Source: Streptomyces luteolifulvus (GTDB taxonomy: Bacteria; Actinomycetota; Actinomycetes; Streptomycetales; Streptomycetaceae). Taken from it: 64,000 nt of DNA. The stretch lies in the NCBI RefSeq assembly GCF_008806595.1, contig NZ_VZRB01000007.1, forward strand, positions 124,001-188,000. Reading direction: 5' to 3'. Every line of letters begins with the position of its first letter. The stretch's first letter is position 1. The notes below the pieces were generated by a model. It had not been told where the DNA came from, did not search any database, and worked only from the letters and a program-made list of their open reading frames with translations. Of the stretch, positions 1 through 8,062 are shown piece by piece. Both the position numbers and the translations under genes were made by a program.

Positions 1-103
1 CGGTGAGGCAGCGCCGTTGTGGTGGGTGGCCGGTCGGTGCGGTGGACGACGCCGAGGGCTGTGCCGGGTGCGGCGGCGTGGCCGGTGTAGGTGCGACGCT
101 TGG

Positions 104-107
<4 letters not shown>
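1..107 (-). CDS. PEP-protein phosphotransferase (enzyme I), N-terminal fragment
   Basis: The gene runs off the left edge of the window; 35 codons are visible. The N-terminus has the pattern G-x-AAAPG-x-ALG, which resembles the opening GxxASPGxAxG of enzyme I proteins, the PTS component that takes phosphate from phosphoenolpyruvate and hands it to HPr. The ATG overlaps the dhaL stop codon (ATGA), so translation is probably coupled. PTS-dependent dihydroxyacetone kinases need EI and HPr to phosphorylate DhaM, and dhaM and HPr homologues lie 4 kb to the right, so an EI here makes sense. The catalytic His and most of the protein are outside the window; a DhaM-type fusion containing an EI N-domain is the main alternative. 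Confidence 0.6.
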
Positions 108-769
<662 letters not shown>

Positions 770-798
770 GGTCGGTACGGGGCTGGTCGGCGGTGGAT

Positions 799-902
799 GA
801 GCCGGGGGCGGGGGGAAGACGCGAGGGATGCGGTCCGGGCGGGCGGACAGCGGGAAGGCCCCGGCCCGGCCCTCGCGTCGCGCGTGGCCCCGCCCCCGGC
901 TC
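799..902. other. long two-part stem-loop between dhaK and dhaL
   Basis: GAGCCGGGGGCGGGG (799-813) pairs perfectly over 15 bp with CCCCGCCCCCGGCTC (888-902), and inside it GACGCGAGGG (818-827) pairs with CCCTCGCGTC (870-879). It begins three bases after the dhaK stop codon and fills most of the dhaK-dhaL gap. It could be a partial terminator or an mRNA stability element that sets the DhaK:DhaL ratio; no U-tract follows. Confidence 0.75.
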
Positions 903-905
903 GGT

Positions 906-1904
906 TCAGCTGCCCCAGCGCAGGGCCGGGGTGTTCACGGGCGCGTCCCACAGGGAGAGCATGTCGGCGTCGGCCCTGCACACCGTGAGGGAAGCACCCG
1001 CCATGTCCAGGCTGGTCACGTAGTTGCCGACGAGGTTGCGGGCGACGACCACGCCCTTGTCCGCCAGTGCGGCGGCAACCTCGTTGAAGACCACGTACAA
1101 CTCGATGAGCGGGGTGCCGCCGAGGCCGTTGACCATGACGATGGTCTCGTCACCGGTGTCGAGGGGCTGGTCGGTGAGGATGGCGTCCAGGGCGGTGGCC
1201 ACGATCTCCTTGGCGGGTCGGAGCTTCTCGCGACGCCGTCCGGGTTCGCCGTGAATGCCGACGCCGACCTCCATCTCGTCCTCGGGCAGGTCGAAGCCCG
1301 GCTTGCCGGAGGCGGGTGTGGTGCAGGCGGTCAGTGCGACGGCGAACGAGCGGGAGGCGGCGTTCACCCTCTTGGCCATCTCCGCCACGGCCGCCAGGCC
1401 GGCGCCCTGCTCGGCCAGCGCTCCGGCGATCTTCTCGACGAAGACGGTGGCCCCGGTGCCCCGGCGCCCGGCGGTCCAGGTGGAGTCCTTGACGGCGACG
1501 TCGTCGTCGACCAGGACGGTCTCCACGGTGATGCCCTCCTCGGCGGCCAGTTCGGCAGCCATCTGGAAGTTGAGGACGTCGCCGGTGTAGTTCTTCACGA
1601 TGAACAGCACGCCCGCGCCGCCGTCGACGGCCTGAGCCGCGGCCAGCATCTGGCCCGGCACGGGCGAGGTGAACACCTCGCCGGGACAGGCGGCGTCCAG
1701 CATGCCCAGGCCTACGAAGCCGCCGTGCAGTGGCTCGTGCCCGGAACCGCCGCCGGAGACCAGGGCCACCTTGCCTCTTCTGCCGGCGTCGCCGCGGGAG
1801 ATCACCTTGTTCTCCGCGTCGACCTTCAGCTCCGGGTGGGCGGCGGCAATCCCGGACAGCGCCTCGGCCAGCACTGCCTCAGGGGCGTTGATGAACTTCT
1901 TCAC
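906..1904 (-). CDS. dhaK: dihydroxyacetone kinase substrate-binding subunit DhaK
   Basis: 332 residues, the usual DhaK length. DhaK binds dihydroxyacetone covalently through a histidine as a hemiaminal; phosphate then arrives from DhaL-ATP. The family loop GGGSGHEPLHGGFVG is at residues 51-65 and the substrate-binding His is seen in VGIHGEPG at about residue 218, the same number as in E. coli. The GTG start (VKKFINAP) is preceded by GAAGGAG at good spacing and overlaps the glpF stop as GTGA. A longer open frame continues upstream but is antisense-like shadow across glpF, so the GTG is preferred. It is part of the leftward glpF-dhaK-dhaL-EI run. Confidence 0.95.
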   Translation of the reverse strand: MKKFINAPEAVLAEALSGIAAAHPELKVDAENKVISRGDAGRRGKVALVSGGGSGHEPLHGGFVGLGMLDAACPGEVFTSPVPGQMLAAAQAVDGGAGVLFIVKNYTGDVLNFQMAAELAAEEGITVETVLVDDDVAVKDSTWTAGRRGTGATVFVEKIAGALAEQGAGLAAVAEMAKRVNAASRSFAVALTACTTPASGKPGFDLPEDEMEVGVGIHGEPGRRREKLRPAKEIVATALDAILTDQPLDTGDETIVMVNGLGGTPLIELYVVFNEVAAALADKGVVVARNLVGNYVTSLDMAGASLTVCRADADMLSLWDAPVNTPALRWGS

Positions 1905-2677
1905 GACAGGGCTCCTTCGGCAGAAGCGGGTTCGGCCACCTGGTTCCCGGCCGCGCCTGCGGCGGCTGCCGTGCGGTGGGCGTTGAGGACGGTGTAGAGG
2001 GCGCCGGCGGCGACCGCGCCGAGCACCTCGGCGGCCAGATAGACAGGCAGCTGGTCCCAGTGGACGGTGCCGTCGAAAAGCTCGCCGGTGATCATCGGAC
2101 CCAGCGTCCTGGCCGGGTTGATGGACGCCGCGGTGGCCGGCGCCACCGGGATGATGATCGCGAACACGCCGAGGCCGATGGCCAGACCGGCGAAGCCTCC
2201 GGCGGCGCGGCGGTCGATGGCGCCGAAGACGACGAAAGCGAGGATGAAGGTGCCCACTGCTTCGGCGAAGAACGCCTGGCCTGCGCCGACTCCGGTGCCG
2301 TAGGCGGCGATGCCGAGGCCGACGTCGACCGCCTTCTTCCCCAGGACTCCGACGATGGCCAGCGCGCCGAGCACCGCTCCGGCCACCTGGGCCGCGATGT
2401 AACCGGGGACGTCCCGCCAGGGCATCTTCCCGGTCGCGGCGAGGGCGAGGGTGATGGCCGGGTTGATCTGGCAGCCGGATATGTGGCCGATCGCGTAGAC
2501 CATCGCGATGACCACGGTGGCGAACGCCAGTGAGATCATGCCCAGTTGCGCCATGGTGAACGGGGCGTCGCCGCCGACGATGAGCGTTGCGGGGACCGAG
2601 CCGACGCCTATGAACACCAGCATCGCGGTGCCCAGCATCTCGGCCAGAAGCTTCTGTGGATAAGTGTTTTCTTCCAT
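1901..2677 (-). CDS. glpF: MIP-family glycerol/dihydroxyacetone channel
   Basis: 258 residues with six hydrophobic segments and the two half-helix NPA motifs of aquaporins/aquaglyceroporins: NPAIT near residue 73 and NPARTLGP near residue 190. The protein should let glycerol or dihydroxyacetone cross the membrane for the kinase encoded directly downstream (4-bp overlap with dhaK). The residue after the second NPA is arginine as in all MIPs; Asp two residues further, typical of GlpF-type glycerol channels, is not seen here (NPARTLGP), so water versus glycerol selectivity is inferred from context only. The ATG at 2677 has no strong Shine-Dalgarno. A palindromic operator lies 156 bp upstream of the start. 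Confidence 0.88.
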   Translation of the reverse strand: MEENTYPQKLLAEMLGTAMLVFIGVGSVPATLIVGGDAPFTMAQLGMISLAFATVVIAMVYAIGHISGCQINPAITLALAATGKMPWRDVPGYIAAQVAGAVLGALAIVGVLGKKAVDVGLGIAAYGTGVGAGQAFFAEAVGTFILAFVVFGAIDRRAAGGFAGLAIGLGVFAIIIPVAPATAASINPARTLGPMITGELFDGTVHWDQLPVYLAAEVLGAVAAGALYTVLNAHRTAAAAGAAGNQVAEPASAEGALS

Positions 2678-2832
2678 GGAAGGCGCCCAGCGCCGAGCGG
2701 CGGCTTGGGCGTCTCACCTCCTCCGCGTGGAGCGGGCTGTGAAGGGAGGTGGCCGCCAGGTGGTCAGGGGTCGGGCAACCTGGCGGCCGCTCAGGGGAAA
2801 GCCGGGCAGCTTTGAGCATCCGGCTGTAGACA

Positions 2833-2849
2833 GTTCACTATGGATGAAC
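2833..2849. promoter_or_regulatory. candidate IclR operator upstream of glpF
   Basis: GTTCACTATGGATGAAC, arms GTTCA/TGAAC. It is nearly identical (16 of 17) to the copy at 3806-3822 beside the iclR gene, and the similarity continues into the flank (GTTCCG followed by A/T-rich bases). Two copies at the two promoter regions of one locus imply a shared regulator. Confidence 0.7.
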
Positions 2850-2925
2850 GTTGTTCCGGAAATTAGGCCCGCGCTTCCCGCCTGTCAAGAGCTTCGGCAG
2901 CCAGCACGTTCCCTCGACACGAAGA

Positions 2926-2954
2926 AGGCCCCCCGGCGGTGTGCCGAGGGGCCT
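2926..2954 (-). terminator. hairpin after iclR
   Basis: AGGCCCC (2926-2932) pairs with GGGGCCT (2948-2954) around a 15-base loop, 59 bases beyond the iclR stop codon. This is the only obvious structure in the 335-bp gap between iclR and glpF apart from the operator at 2833. Confidence 0.55.
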
Positions 2955-3012
2955 GGATCAGAGGGCGGAGTGCCGGAGGGGAGGACGGCCACCACCGGGC
3001 GGTGGGGGCAGG

Positions 3013-3789
3013 TCAGGTCATCGTGGTGCGTGCAGCCCCTCGGGGGGCGCCCAGGTCGCGGGAGAGATTGCGGGCGGTCTCCCGCACGGCGACCGCGCGC
3101 TCCTGACGTGCCGATTCGGCCAGCAATCGCTCGACGGGGCCGACGATACCGAGAGCGCCGACCACCTCTCCGGAGCGGTCGAAGACCGGAGAGGCGATAC
3201 CCGCGTCCCCGATGGCGGATTCCTGGTCCTCGATCGCGTACCCCGTCCTGAGGACCTCCTTCAGCTGCCTCGCCAGCACCTCCGGGTCGATGATGCTGGC
3301 ACCGGTCAGCACCGCCGGCTCACGGGCGAGCAGCCGCTCACGCTCGTCAGCCGACACGAAGGCCATGATGGCCTTGCCCAGGGCGCATGTGCTCCACGGG
3401 ATCCTGGCGCCCACCTCAAGAATCTGCACAGCTCCCTCCGGCCGGAAGGCGTGGTGCACCACCAGGACGTGGTCCCCGGTGAGCACGGCCACCCAGACCG
3501 CCTCGTTCGTCCGGTTCGCGAGCTGGTCCGCCCAGGTCAGCGAGCGGGTCCGCAGTTCCTGGGTGTCCAGGTAGGCGTTGCCGAGCTGCACCAGGTCGGG
3601 TCCGAGCTGGTACTTCGAGCTCTCCCGGTCCTGCACCACCAGCCCCTCGGCCTCCAGCGTGCGCAGCAGCGCATGCACCGTCGGCTTGGCCACGCCCAGG
3701 CGGTCGGCCAGCTCGGTCACTCCGAGCCGGGGCCCGGTGGACGCGAGCTCCCGCAGTATCTGCACCGCCCGCTGTACCGCCTGCACCAT
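3013..3789 (-). CDS. IclR-family transcriptional regulator of the glp/dha locus
   Basis: 258 residues. The N-terminal winged helix-turn-helix is at about residues 5-65 (GVTELADRLGVAKPTVHALLRTLEAEGLV), followed by an effector-binding IclR domain (ARIPWSTCALGKAIMAF; SPVFDRSGEVVGALGIVGP). ATG at 3789 is preceded by GGGGGAA. IclR proteins often regulate adjacent catabolic genes in response to a small metabolite; Streptomyces GylR, the glycerol-operon repressor, belongs to the same family. Palindrome 3806-3822 lies 17 bp upstream of the start, between this gene and divergent dhaM, and its copy lies upstream of glpF. Autoregulation and control of both operons are inferred. The effector (glycerol, glycerol-3-phosphate or dihydroxyacetone) is unknown. 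Confidence 0.9.
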   Translation of the reverse strand: MVQAVQRAVQILRELASTGPRLGVTELADRLGVAKPTVHALLRTLEAEGLVVQDRESSKYQLGPDLVQLGNAYLDTQELRTRSLTWADQLANRTNEAVWVAVLTGDHVLVVHHAFRPEGAVQILEVGARIPWSTCALGKAIMAFVSADERERLLAREPAVLTGASIIDPEVLARQLKEVLRTGYAIEDQESAIGDAGIASPVFDRSGEVVGALGIVGPVERLLAESARQERAVAVRETARNLSRDLGAPRGAARTTMT

Positions 3790-3805
3790 CGAAAATTTCC
3801 CCCAG

Positions 3806-3822
3806 GTTCACTATTGATGAAC
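3806..3822. promoter_or_regulatory. candidate IclR operator between iclR and dhaM
   Basis: GTTCACTATTGATGAAC, arms GTTCA/TGAAC, placed 17 bp upstream of iclR and 29 bp upstream of dhaM. Same motif as at 2833-2849. Confidence 0.7.
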
Positions 3823-3850
3823 AGCGTTCCGAGATTTACCGTAGCTGTTC

Positions 3851-4243
3851 ATGAGCGCATCTGTCGGCATCGTACTCGTGTCCCACAGCGCCGAGCTCGC
3901 CGCGGGCCTTCGCCTGCTGGTGGAGCAGATCGGCTCCGACACGGTCCCCCTCGCCACCGCCGGAGGCACCGAAGACGGCCGGATCGGCACCAGCTACGAC
4001 CTCGTCCTCGCCGCCATCCGCAGCGTCGACCGCGGCGGGGGCGTCGTCGTCCTGCCCGACCTCGGAAGCTCCGTCCTGACGGCCCGCACCGTCATGGACG
4101 ACCATCCCCGTCCCGACGTGCTGCTCGTCGACGCGCCCTTCGTCGAAGGAGCCGTCGCAGCCGTCGTCACCGCCGCATCCGGCGCCGACATGAAGACCGT
4201 CGCCGACGCCGCCAGGGAGGCCCGCCATGTCCACAAGCTCTGA
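3851..4243 (+). CDS. dhaM: dihydroxyacetone kinase phosphotransferase subunit DhaM (EIIA-Man type)
   Basis: 130 residues, a single EIIA-mannose-like domain without the HPr and EI domains fused in E. coli DhaM. The phosphorylatable His is His12 in GIVLVSHSAELA. The conserved DGRIGTSYD and VVVLPDLGSS segments are present. DhaM receives phosphate from HPr and re-phosphorylates ADP bound to DhaL. The gene is divergent from iclR and overlaps the HPr gene by 17 bp. The start codon lies in CTGTTCATGAGC with no Shine-Dalgarno, so a leaderless or very short leader is possible. Confidence 0.93.
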   Translation: MSASVGIVLVSHSAELAAGLRLLVEQIGSDTVPLATAGGTEDGRIGTSYDLVLAAIRSVDRGGGVVVLPDLGSSVLTARTVMDDHPRPDVLLVDAPFVEGAVAAVVTAASGADMKTVADAAREARHVHKL

Positions 4244-4526
4244 CCCCACCACCACAAACGCCACGACCGCGTCCAGGCAGGAGATGGCCGTAGTCCTGCC
4301 CGCCAACCTCCACGCCCGGCCCGCCGGTCAACTCGCCCGGGCAGCAGCCGGGTTCACCAGCGCCCTACAACTGGAGTACGCCGAACGGACAGTCAATCCG
4401 ACCGGCGTCCTCGCCGTCATGGGCCTGGGTGCCACTGCGGGAAGCACCGTGACCGTCCGCGCCGAAGGCCACGACGCCGCAGAGGCCGTCACGGCGTTGG
4501 CCGAGATCCTCGCCACCGCGGAGTGA
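4227..4526 (+). CDS. HPr-family phosphocarrier protein
   Basis: 99 residues; the HPr fold starts around residue 20. The phosphorylation site is His29 in LPANLHARPAG, equivalent to His15 of HPr. The regulatory serine of Firmicute HPr (motif KSIMGVMSLG) is replaced: the aligned segment reads TGVLAVMGLG, so no Ser46-type site is visible. The ATG at 4227 overlaps dhaM and has AGGGAGG at good spacing; an internal ATG at 4284 would leave too short an N-terminus. It most likely passes phosphate between the enzyme I encoded at the left edge and DhaM, forming a dedicated Dha PTS rather than the general sugar PTS; this is inferred from context. Confidence 0.9.
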   Translation: MSTSSDPTTTNATTASRQEMAVVLPANLHARPAGQLARAAAGFTSALQLEYAERTVNPTGVLAVMGLGATAGSTVTVRAEGHDAAEAVTALAEILATAE

Positions 4527-4601
4527 CCCGACCGCCGGCGGCGGCACGGAACCAGCCACCGCTTCCGACATGAGAAGCAATGACCAATGGAGGTGGCGAG
4601 G

Positions 4602-5057
4602 ATGAGCGCCCCGGCCACGAGCATGACTGACGCTCCTCCGGAGCCCCCCTCGCGGGTCGAGGACGTCTGCGCATTGGCGCACCTTCCCGAGGCCGTCTCC
4701 GCCGTACGCCGACGGACACGCGCCATCCTCGCCCGATGGGGCGTGCCCACCCCCACAGCCGACGACGCCCTGCTGGTGATCTCGGAGCTGGCCACCAACG
4801 CGATCGTCCACGCTCTGCCTCCAGCCGTGCTGCGGTTGTCCCTGCCCGAGGTCGGCAGCCGTCGCGCCCTCCGCATCGAGCTCACCGACGCGGGTCCGGC
4901 ACCTCGACGACGCCCAACGCACGATGGCCCCCAGCCCGCCGAACACAGGGAAAACGGTCGCGGAACCGACATCGTCGCGGCCCTCTCCGCACGGCACGGC
5001 ATATCCCGCCACCCCGAGAGGACCACCCGATGGGCCGTTCTCCACATGGGGGCTTGA
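4602..5057 (+). CDS. ATP-binding anti-sigma-like regulatory protein (RsbW/HATPase_c_2 type)
   Basis: 151 residues from the ATG at 4602 (GGAGG 8 bp upstream); an in-frame ATG at 4587 would overlap that ribosome site. The GHKL ATPase motifs are visible: N-box ISELATNAIVHA, ELTDAGPAP and G-box ENGRGTDIVAAL. Proteins of this small, stand-alone type are numerous in Streptomyces and resemble the anti-sigma kinase SpoIIAB/RsbW; most have no known partner. No sigma factor or anti-anti-sigma gene lies beside it, so its target cannot be predicted. Confidence 0.85.
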   Translation: MSAPATSMTDAPPEPPSRVEDVCALAHLPEAVSAVRRRTRAILARWGVPTPTADDALLVISELATNAIVHALPPAVLRLSLPEVGSRRALRIELTDAGPAPRRRPTHDGPQPAEHRENGRGTDIVAALSARHGISRHPERTTRWAVLHMGA

Positions 5058-5127
5058 CCACCCTTGGCACGACACCGGAACACCCGGTGTAGGTATCGAC
5101 CACCGGCTCCAAAAGGGTCGTGCCTCC

Positions 5128-5628
5128 TCACGGGTTGGGAGTCTGCACGGGCAGCGCTTCGGGATCGAGGTCCAGTCGCATCATGCGGCGCATGACGTTG
5201 AAGGAGTCGAACCAGGCTTGATTGTCACTCTTGAGTTCGTCCCAGCTGCCATATGTTTGGCCTGCGCTGAGCCTGTTCGTCAATGCTCGCATGCCCCGCA
5301 TGGTTTGATCGGACAAGGTCACTATCTCAGGCGGTGCTGTGATGGCCATCTGATAGCGCAGTTCGTACACATTGCCGTTCCGGAACGCGCGGCTCGCCAG
5401 ATCTGCACGGTCGGGCCACGGCAGATCGCTCTCGATGACTGCCGCGCGGATCTCACTCCAGGTCTGCGCTACGGCCGCGAGGTAAGACGCATACAGCTCA
5501 CGCTTGATTGCCGTCTGGCGTGCCGACTGCTCCCGGCGCCACCTCGATCGCTCAGCCAGCGATGTCGCACCGACTCCGATGGTGGCGCCTGTAACGGTGC
5601 CGATGATCGTCCCCCAGTCCACCTGCAC
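5128..5628 (-). CDS. hypothetical membrane-anchored protein
   Basis: 166 residues. The N-terminus (about residues 6-25) is a glycine-rich hydrophobic stretch, GTIIGTVTGATIGVGATS, that could be a single membrane helix, followed by a basic segment (RSRWRREQSARQ) and a helical soluble domain. I do not recognise the family. It is convergent with the RsbW-like gene and its composition is slightly less GC-rich than its neighbours. The start ATG at 5628 follows no strong Shine-Dalgarno. Confidence 0.6.
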   Translation of the reverse strand: MQVDWGTIIGTVTGATIGVGATSLAERSRWRREQSARQTAIKRELYASYLAAVAQTWSEIRAAVIESDLPWPDRADLASRAFRNGNVYELRYQMAITAPPEIVTLSDQTMRGMRALTNRLSAGQTYGSWDELKSDNQAWFDSFNVMRRMMRLDLDPEALPVQTPNP

Positions 5629-5696
5629 AGACTAGGGAACCAGAGGCATCAGGAACAGAGAGAGCAACAGCACCGTGCCAGAAAGCAGATGGCCTC

Positions 5697-6134
5697 TCAG
5701 CCGACCTGGATGTGCTCTTCCATACCGAGCTGCTTGTGGCCGTCCACCGGACAGTACAAGTCGTACTCGCCCTTCTTCAGCGTCACCGTCAGTGTCGCCT
5801 CCTGGCCGCCCTGGATGTTCCTGGTCCGCGCGTCCTCCACGCCGGGGCCGTCGATCGACAGGGCGTGTGTGGTTCTGCCGGCGTTGTCGGAGACGAAGGT
5901 GTAGGTGCCTGGCGTGAAGGACGATCGGGACAGCTTCAGCGCGTACTCGGTCTCGGTGACCGTCACCCGGGTCCCTGAGCCCGCCTTGCCCGCGCCGGAG
6001 CTCGCCGAGCCGGCCGGCTGACCGCCGCCGCCGTTGCCGCTACCGCTTGAGCAGGCTGCCAGGACGAGAGCGGCGGAGAAGGCCACCGCCGTCGTGCGGA
6101 GTGCCGTCCGGGGCCTGTGTGCCGAGAGTGCCAT
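5697..6134 (-). CDS. cupredoxin-domain lipoprotein
   Basis: 145 residues from the ATG at 6134, which has GGAAAGGGG 9 bp upstream; the in-frame ATG at 6143 abuts that site. A lipoprotein signal ends in LVLAAC (Cys28), followed by a Gly/Ser linker. The remainder is a small beta-barrel with plastocyanin-like copper ligands: His in TTHALSI, then Cys, His and Met in LYCPVDGHKQLGM. The ligand set His-Cys-His-Met predicts a type 1 (blue) copper site on the outer face of the membrane. Function is unknown; redox transfer or copper binding is likely. Confidence 0.85.
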   Translation of the reverse strand: MALSAHRPRTALRTTAVAFSAALVLAACSSGSGNGGGGQPAGSASSGAGKAGSGTRVTVTETEYALKLSRSSFTPGTYTFVSDNAGRTTHALSIDGPGVEDARTRNIQGGQEATLTVTLKKGEYDLYCPVDGHKQLGMEEHIQVG

Positions 6135-6234
6135 GTGGCCCATCCCCTTTCCGGGCTAGCCCGGGAGCCGACGGTTTGTCCGTGTCTTCCACGAGATGCC
6201 CTCTTTGGGGATACGGATGGACATGTCTCGGTGT

Positions 6235-7095
6235 TCAGTGGTGTTCAGCCGCCCCCAGCAGTCGAAGCCGTCCGCTTACTGGGCCAGCGATGCCGGACGG
6301 GTACAGCCATGGGCTGTGGTCGCCCGCCTGAAGACGGTCAACCGCGATCAGCGCGTCCGACGCCGTCTTGCAGCGCGGATGCCGCGTGGCGAAGGCGGCG
6401 ATGCGGGCCCGTTGGGTGGGCAGCCAGGCGGCGATCGCCTGGGGGTCGCCGTCGTACCACCAGGTGAACTGGAACTCCTCCCAGAGAAAGTCGGTCGCCC
6501 AGTCGAAGCACAGGCGGACGAGGCCGGCGTCCGCCGTGGAGCCGGAGAGCCCGGCGATGTGCTCCAGCCAGGGCTCCAGTTCACCCGTTGCGTGGGCGAT
6601 GCCCTCCAGGAGGTCGGCGATGTCCGATGCGGGTCGGCCATCGATGACAGAGACGGCCAGCAGCGCTCGGAAGGCCTGCTCCACCGCGGCTCGCTCGGGC
6701 GCGGGCCACTCGGCCAACCTGGCCCCGTGCGGGCCCAGATGACCGATTTCCCCGGCCGGATCGACGTCATGGCCCTCCGGGCCCCAGTAGCGCAGCGCCC
6801 GGGGCATGAGGCGACGCCACAGGACCGGGTACTGGTCCGCTTCCCAGTGGGAGGGGACCTCGCGCAGGAAGCGCCCGAGGAGATCGTCCGATACGGCAGC
6901 GGGATCGCCACCGAGAATGCTCAGCTCCGACTCCGAGGTGCAGTAGGTGCAGCCGTCCACCGGGCGGTCGAGTCGGGGCGGTGACGCGAAGACGCGGTCG
7001 GCCTCTGCGAGCGCGTGCCGCCACATTCCGTACGGATCGAAATCGAGGTCGAGGTCGGGGTTGGGGTTGGGGTTGGGGTCAAGAGGGTCGGACAT
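6235..7095 (-). CDS. hypothetical protein with Asp-Pro/Asn-Pro repeat N-terminus
   Basis: 286 residues. The first 20 residues are a low-complexity run of NP and LD dipeptides (DPNPNPNPDLDLDFD) written by tandem GGGGTT and GAGGTC repeats at 7040-7081. The rest is an alpha-helical, Trp-rich domain with no motif I recognise (WEADQYPVLWRRL; WEEFQFTWWYDGDP). A GTSCT-like CTYC pair at residues 49-52 could bind a metal, but there is no second pair. The true start could be inside the repeat. Confidence 0.6.
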   Translation of the reverse strand: MSDPLDPNPNPNPDLDLDFDPYGMWRHALAEADRVFASPPRLDRPVDGCTYCTSESELSILGGDPAAVSDDLLGRFLREVPSHWEADQYPVLWRRLMPRALRYWGPEGHDVDPAGEIGHLGPHGARLAEWPAPERAAVEQAFRALLAVSVIDGRPASDIADLLEGIAHATGELEPWLEHIAGLSGSTADAGLVRLCFDWATDFLWEEFQFTWWYDGDPQAIAAWLPTQRARIAAFATRHPRCKTASDALIAVDRLQAGDHSPWLYPSGIAGPVSGRLRLLGAAEHH

Positions 7096-7146
7096 GCACG
7101 CCTACCGCGGGGACTCCGCGCAGGGCACCTGGCGAAGATCGGGACC

Positions 7147-8058
7147 TTACCACCTGGCGGGCGGGTTGACCTGTGAGTAGGCGTGGAGCTCCCACCTCAG
7201 GGAACTGGCGTGGTCGATCCGGACCACCTTGGTGATGTCGAACTCGACCATCCGCAGGGCCCCGGGGTGCTTCTGTACGCCCGCCGGGTTCCAGTCGATG
7301 CGGGCCTGTCCGGTGAGTTGGAGGGTGTGGCCGTTCTCCCAGTCCAGGAAGAGGAGACCGGCCGCCGGGTTGAGGTGCAGGTTGCCGAGTGTCATGTAGA
7401 ACTGGTTGCCCGTGTAGTCCGGCCAGACGATCTTGCGTGGGCCGACGACCGTGACGAATCCCGGCATGCCGCCGCGGTGCGAGGAGTCGGCTCCGTGCTC
7501 GGGCGAGAGGCTCGCGATGAAGAACGTGTCGGCGGCCTCGATCCACCGCCGCTGGTCCTCGCTGAGCTCCTCGCCGGTCACGGCCGGGCCGGCGGCTTGG
7601 GGTGCGGTCTCCTTGACGGTGCGGGTCTGAAGGTACTTGGGGCAGTTGCCCAGCACCTGCTCGGTCCGTACCACGAGGCGGTCTCCGGCATCCCGCCCGG
7701 CGACTCCGTTCATTCGGATACGGCGTCGCGTCTGCGGCTGGAGTGCCAGTACGCCGATGTCCTGTTCGGTGCGGAAGGCCCCGTGGAGAGGATCACCAGG
7801 TGGGGGCAACGCGTCGACGACGACGGTTCGTTCGTCCACTGGGTCCGCGAAGCCGGTCGGGCCGTCGAGGACCGTCGACCAGATCGCGCCCTCCTCGTCC
7901 GCCCCGGCGATGACCAGCATGCGCTGGTCCCTGATGAACGGGACGAATCCACGCGGGATTTCCGGGCCGAACATCGGAGAGCCCCATCCGGGCCCGCCCT
8001 CGTTCGCCCGACGCTGGATCGCCTGCTCGCCCTCGTGCGCGAGCTTCTTGATGGTCAT
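7147..8058 (-). CDS. pyridoxamine 5'-phosphate oxidase-like FMN-binding protein
   Basis: 303 residues with two split-barrel-like halves. The C-terminal half has the usual pattern of this superfamily: FFIASLSPEHGADSSHRGGMPGF, then DYTGNQFYMTLGNLHLNPAAGLLFLDWENG and LQLTGQARIDW. Proteins of this type bind flavin (FMN or F420) and reduce or oxidise small molecules; many are found N-terminal to ferredoxin reductases. Here it stands alone. It ends 1 kb before the next leftward gene and lies four bases from the alpha/beta hydrolase stop at 8063, so the two genes may share a transcript. Confidence 0.8.
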   Translation of the reverse strand: MTIKKLAHEGEQAIQRRANEGGPGWGSPMFGPEIPRGFVPFIRDQRMLVIAGADEEGAIWSTVLDGPTGFADPVDERTVVVDALPPPGDPLHGAFRTEQDIGVLALQPQTRRRIRMNGVAGRDAGDRLVVRTEQVLGNCPKYLQTRTVKETAPQAAGPAVTGEELSEDQRRWIEAADTFFIASLSPEHGADSSHRGGMPGFVTVVGPRKIVWPDYTGNQFYMTLGNLHLNPAAGLLFLDWENGHTLQLTGQARIDWNPAGVQKHPGALRMVEFDITKVVRIDHASSLRWELHAYSQVNPPARW

Positions 8059-8062
8059 CCGG

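Noticed and set aside
7040..7085. GGGGTT/GAGGTC tandem repeats as telomere-like or regulatory DNA
   Set aside because: They lie inside the start of a coding frame and spell a simple NP/LD dipeptide repeat.
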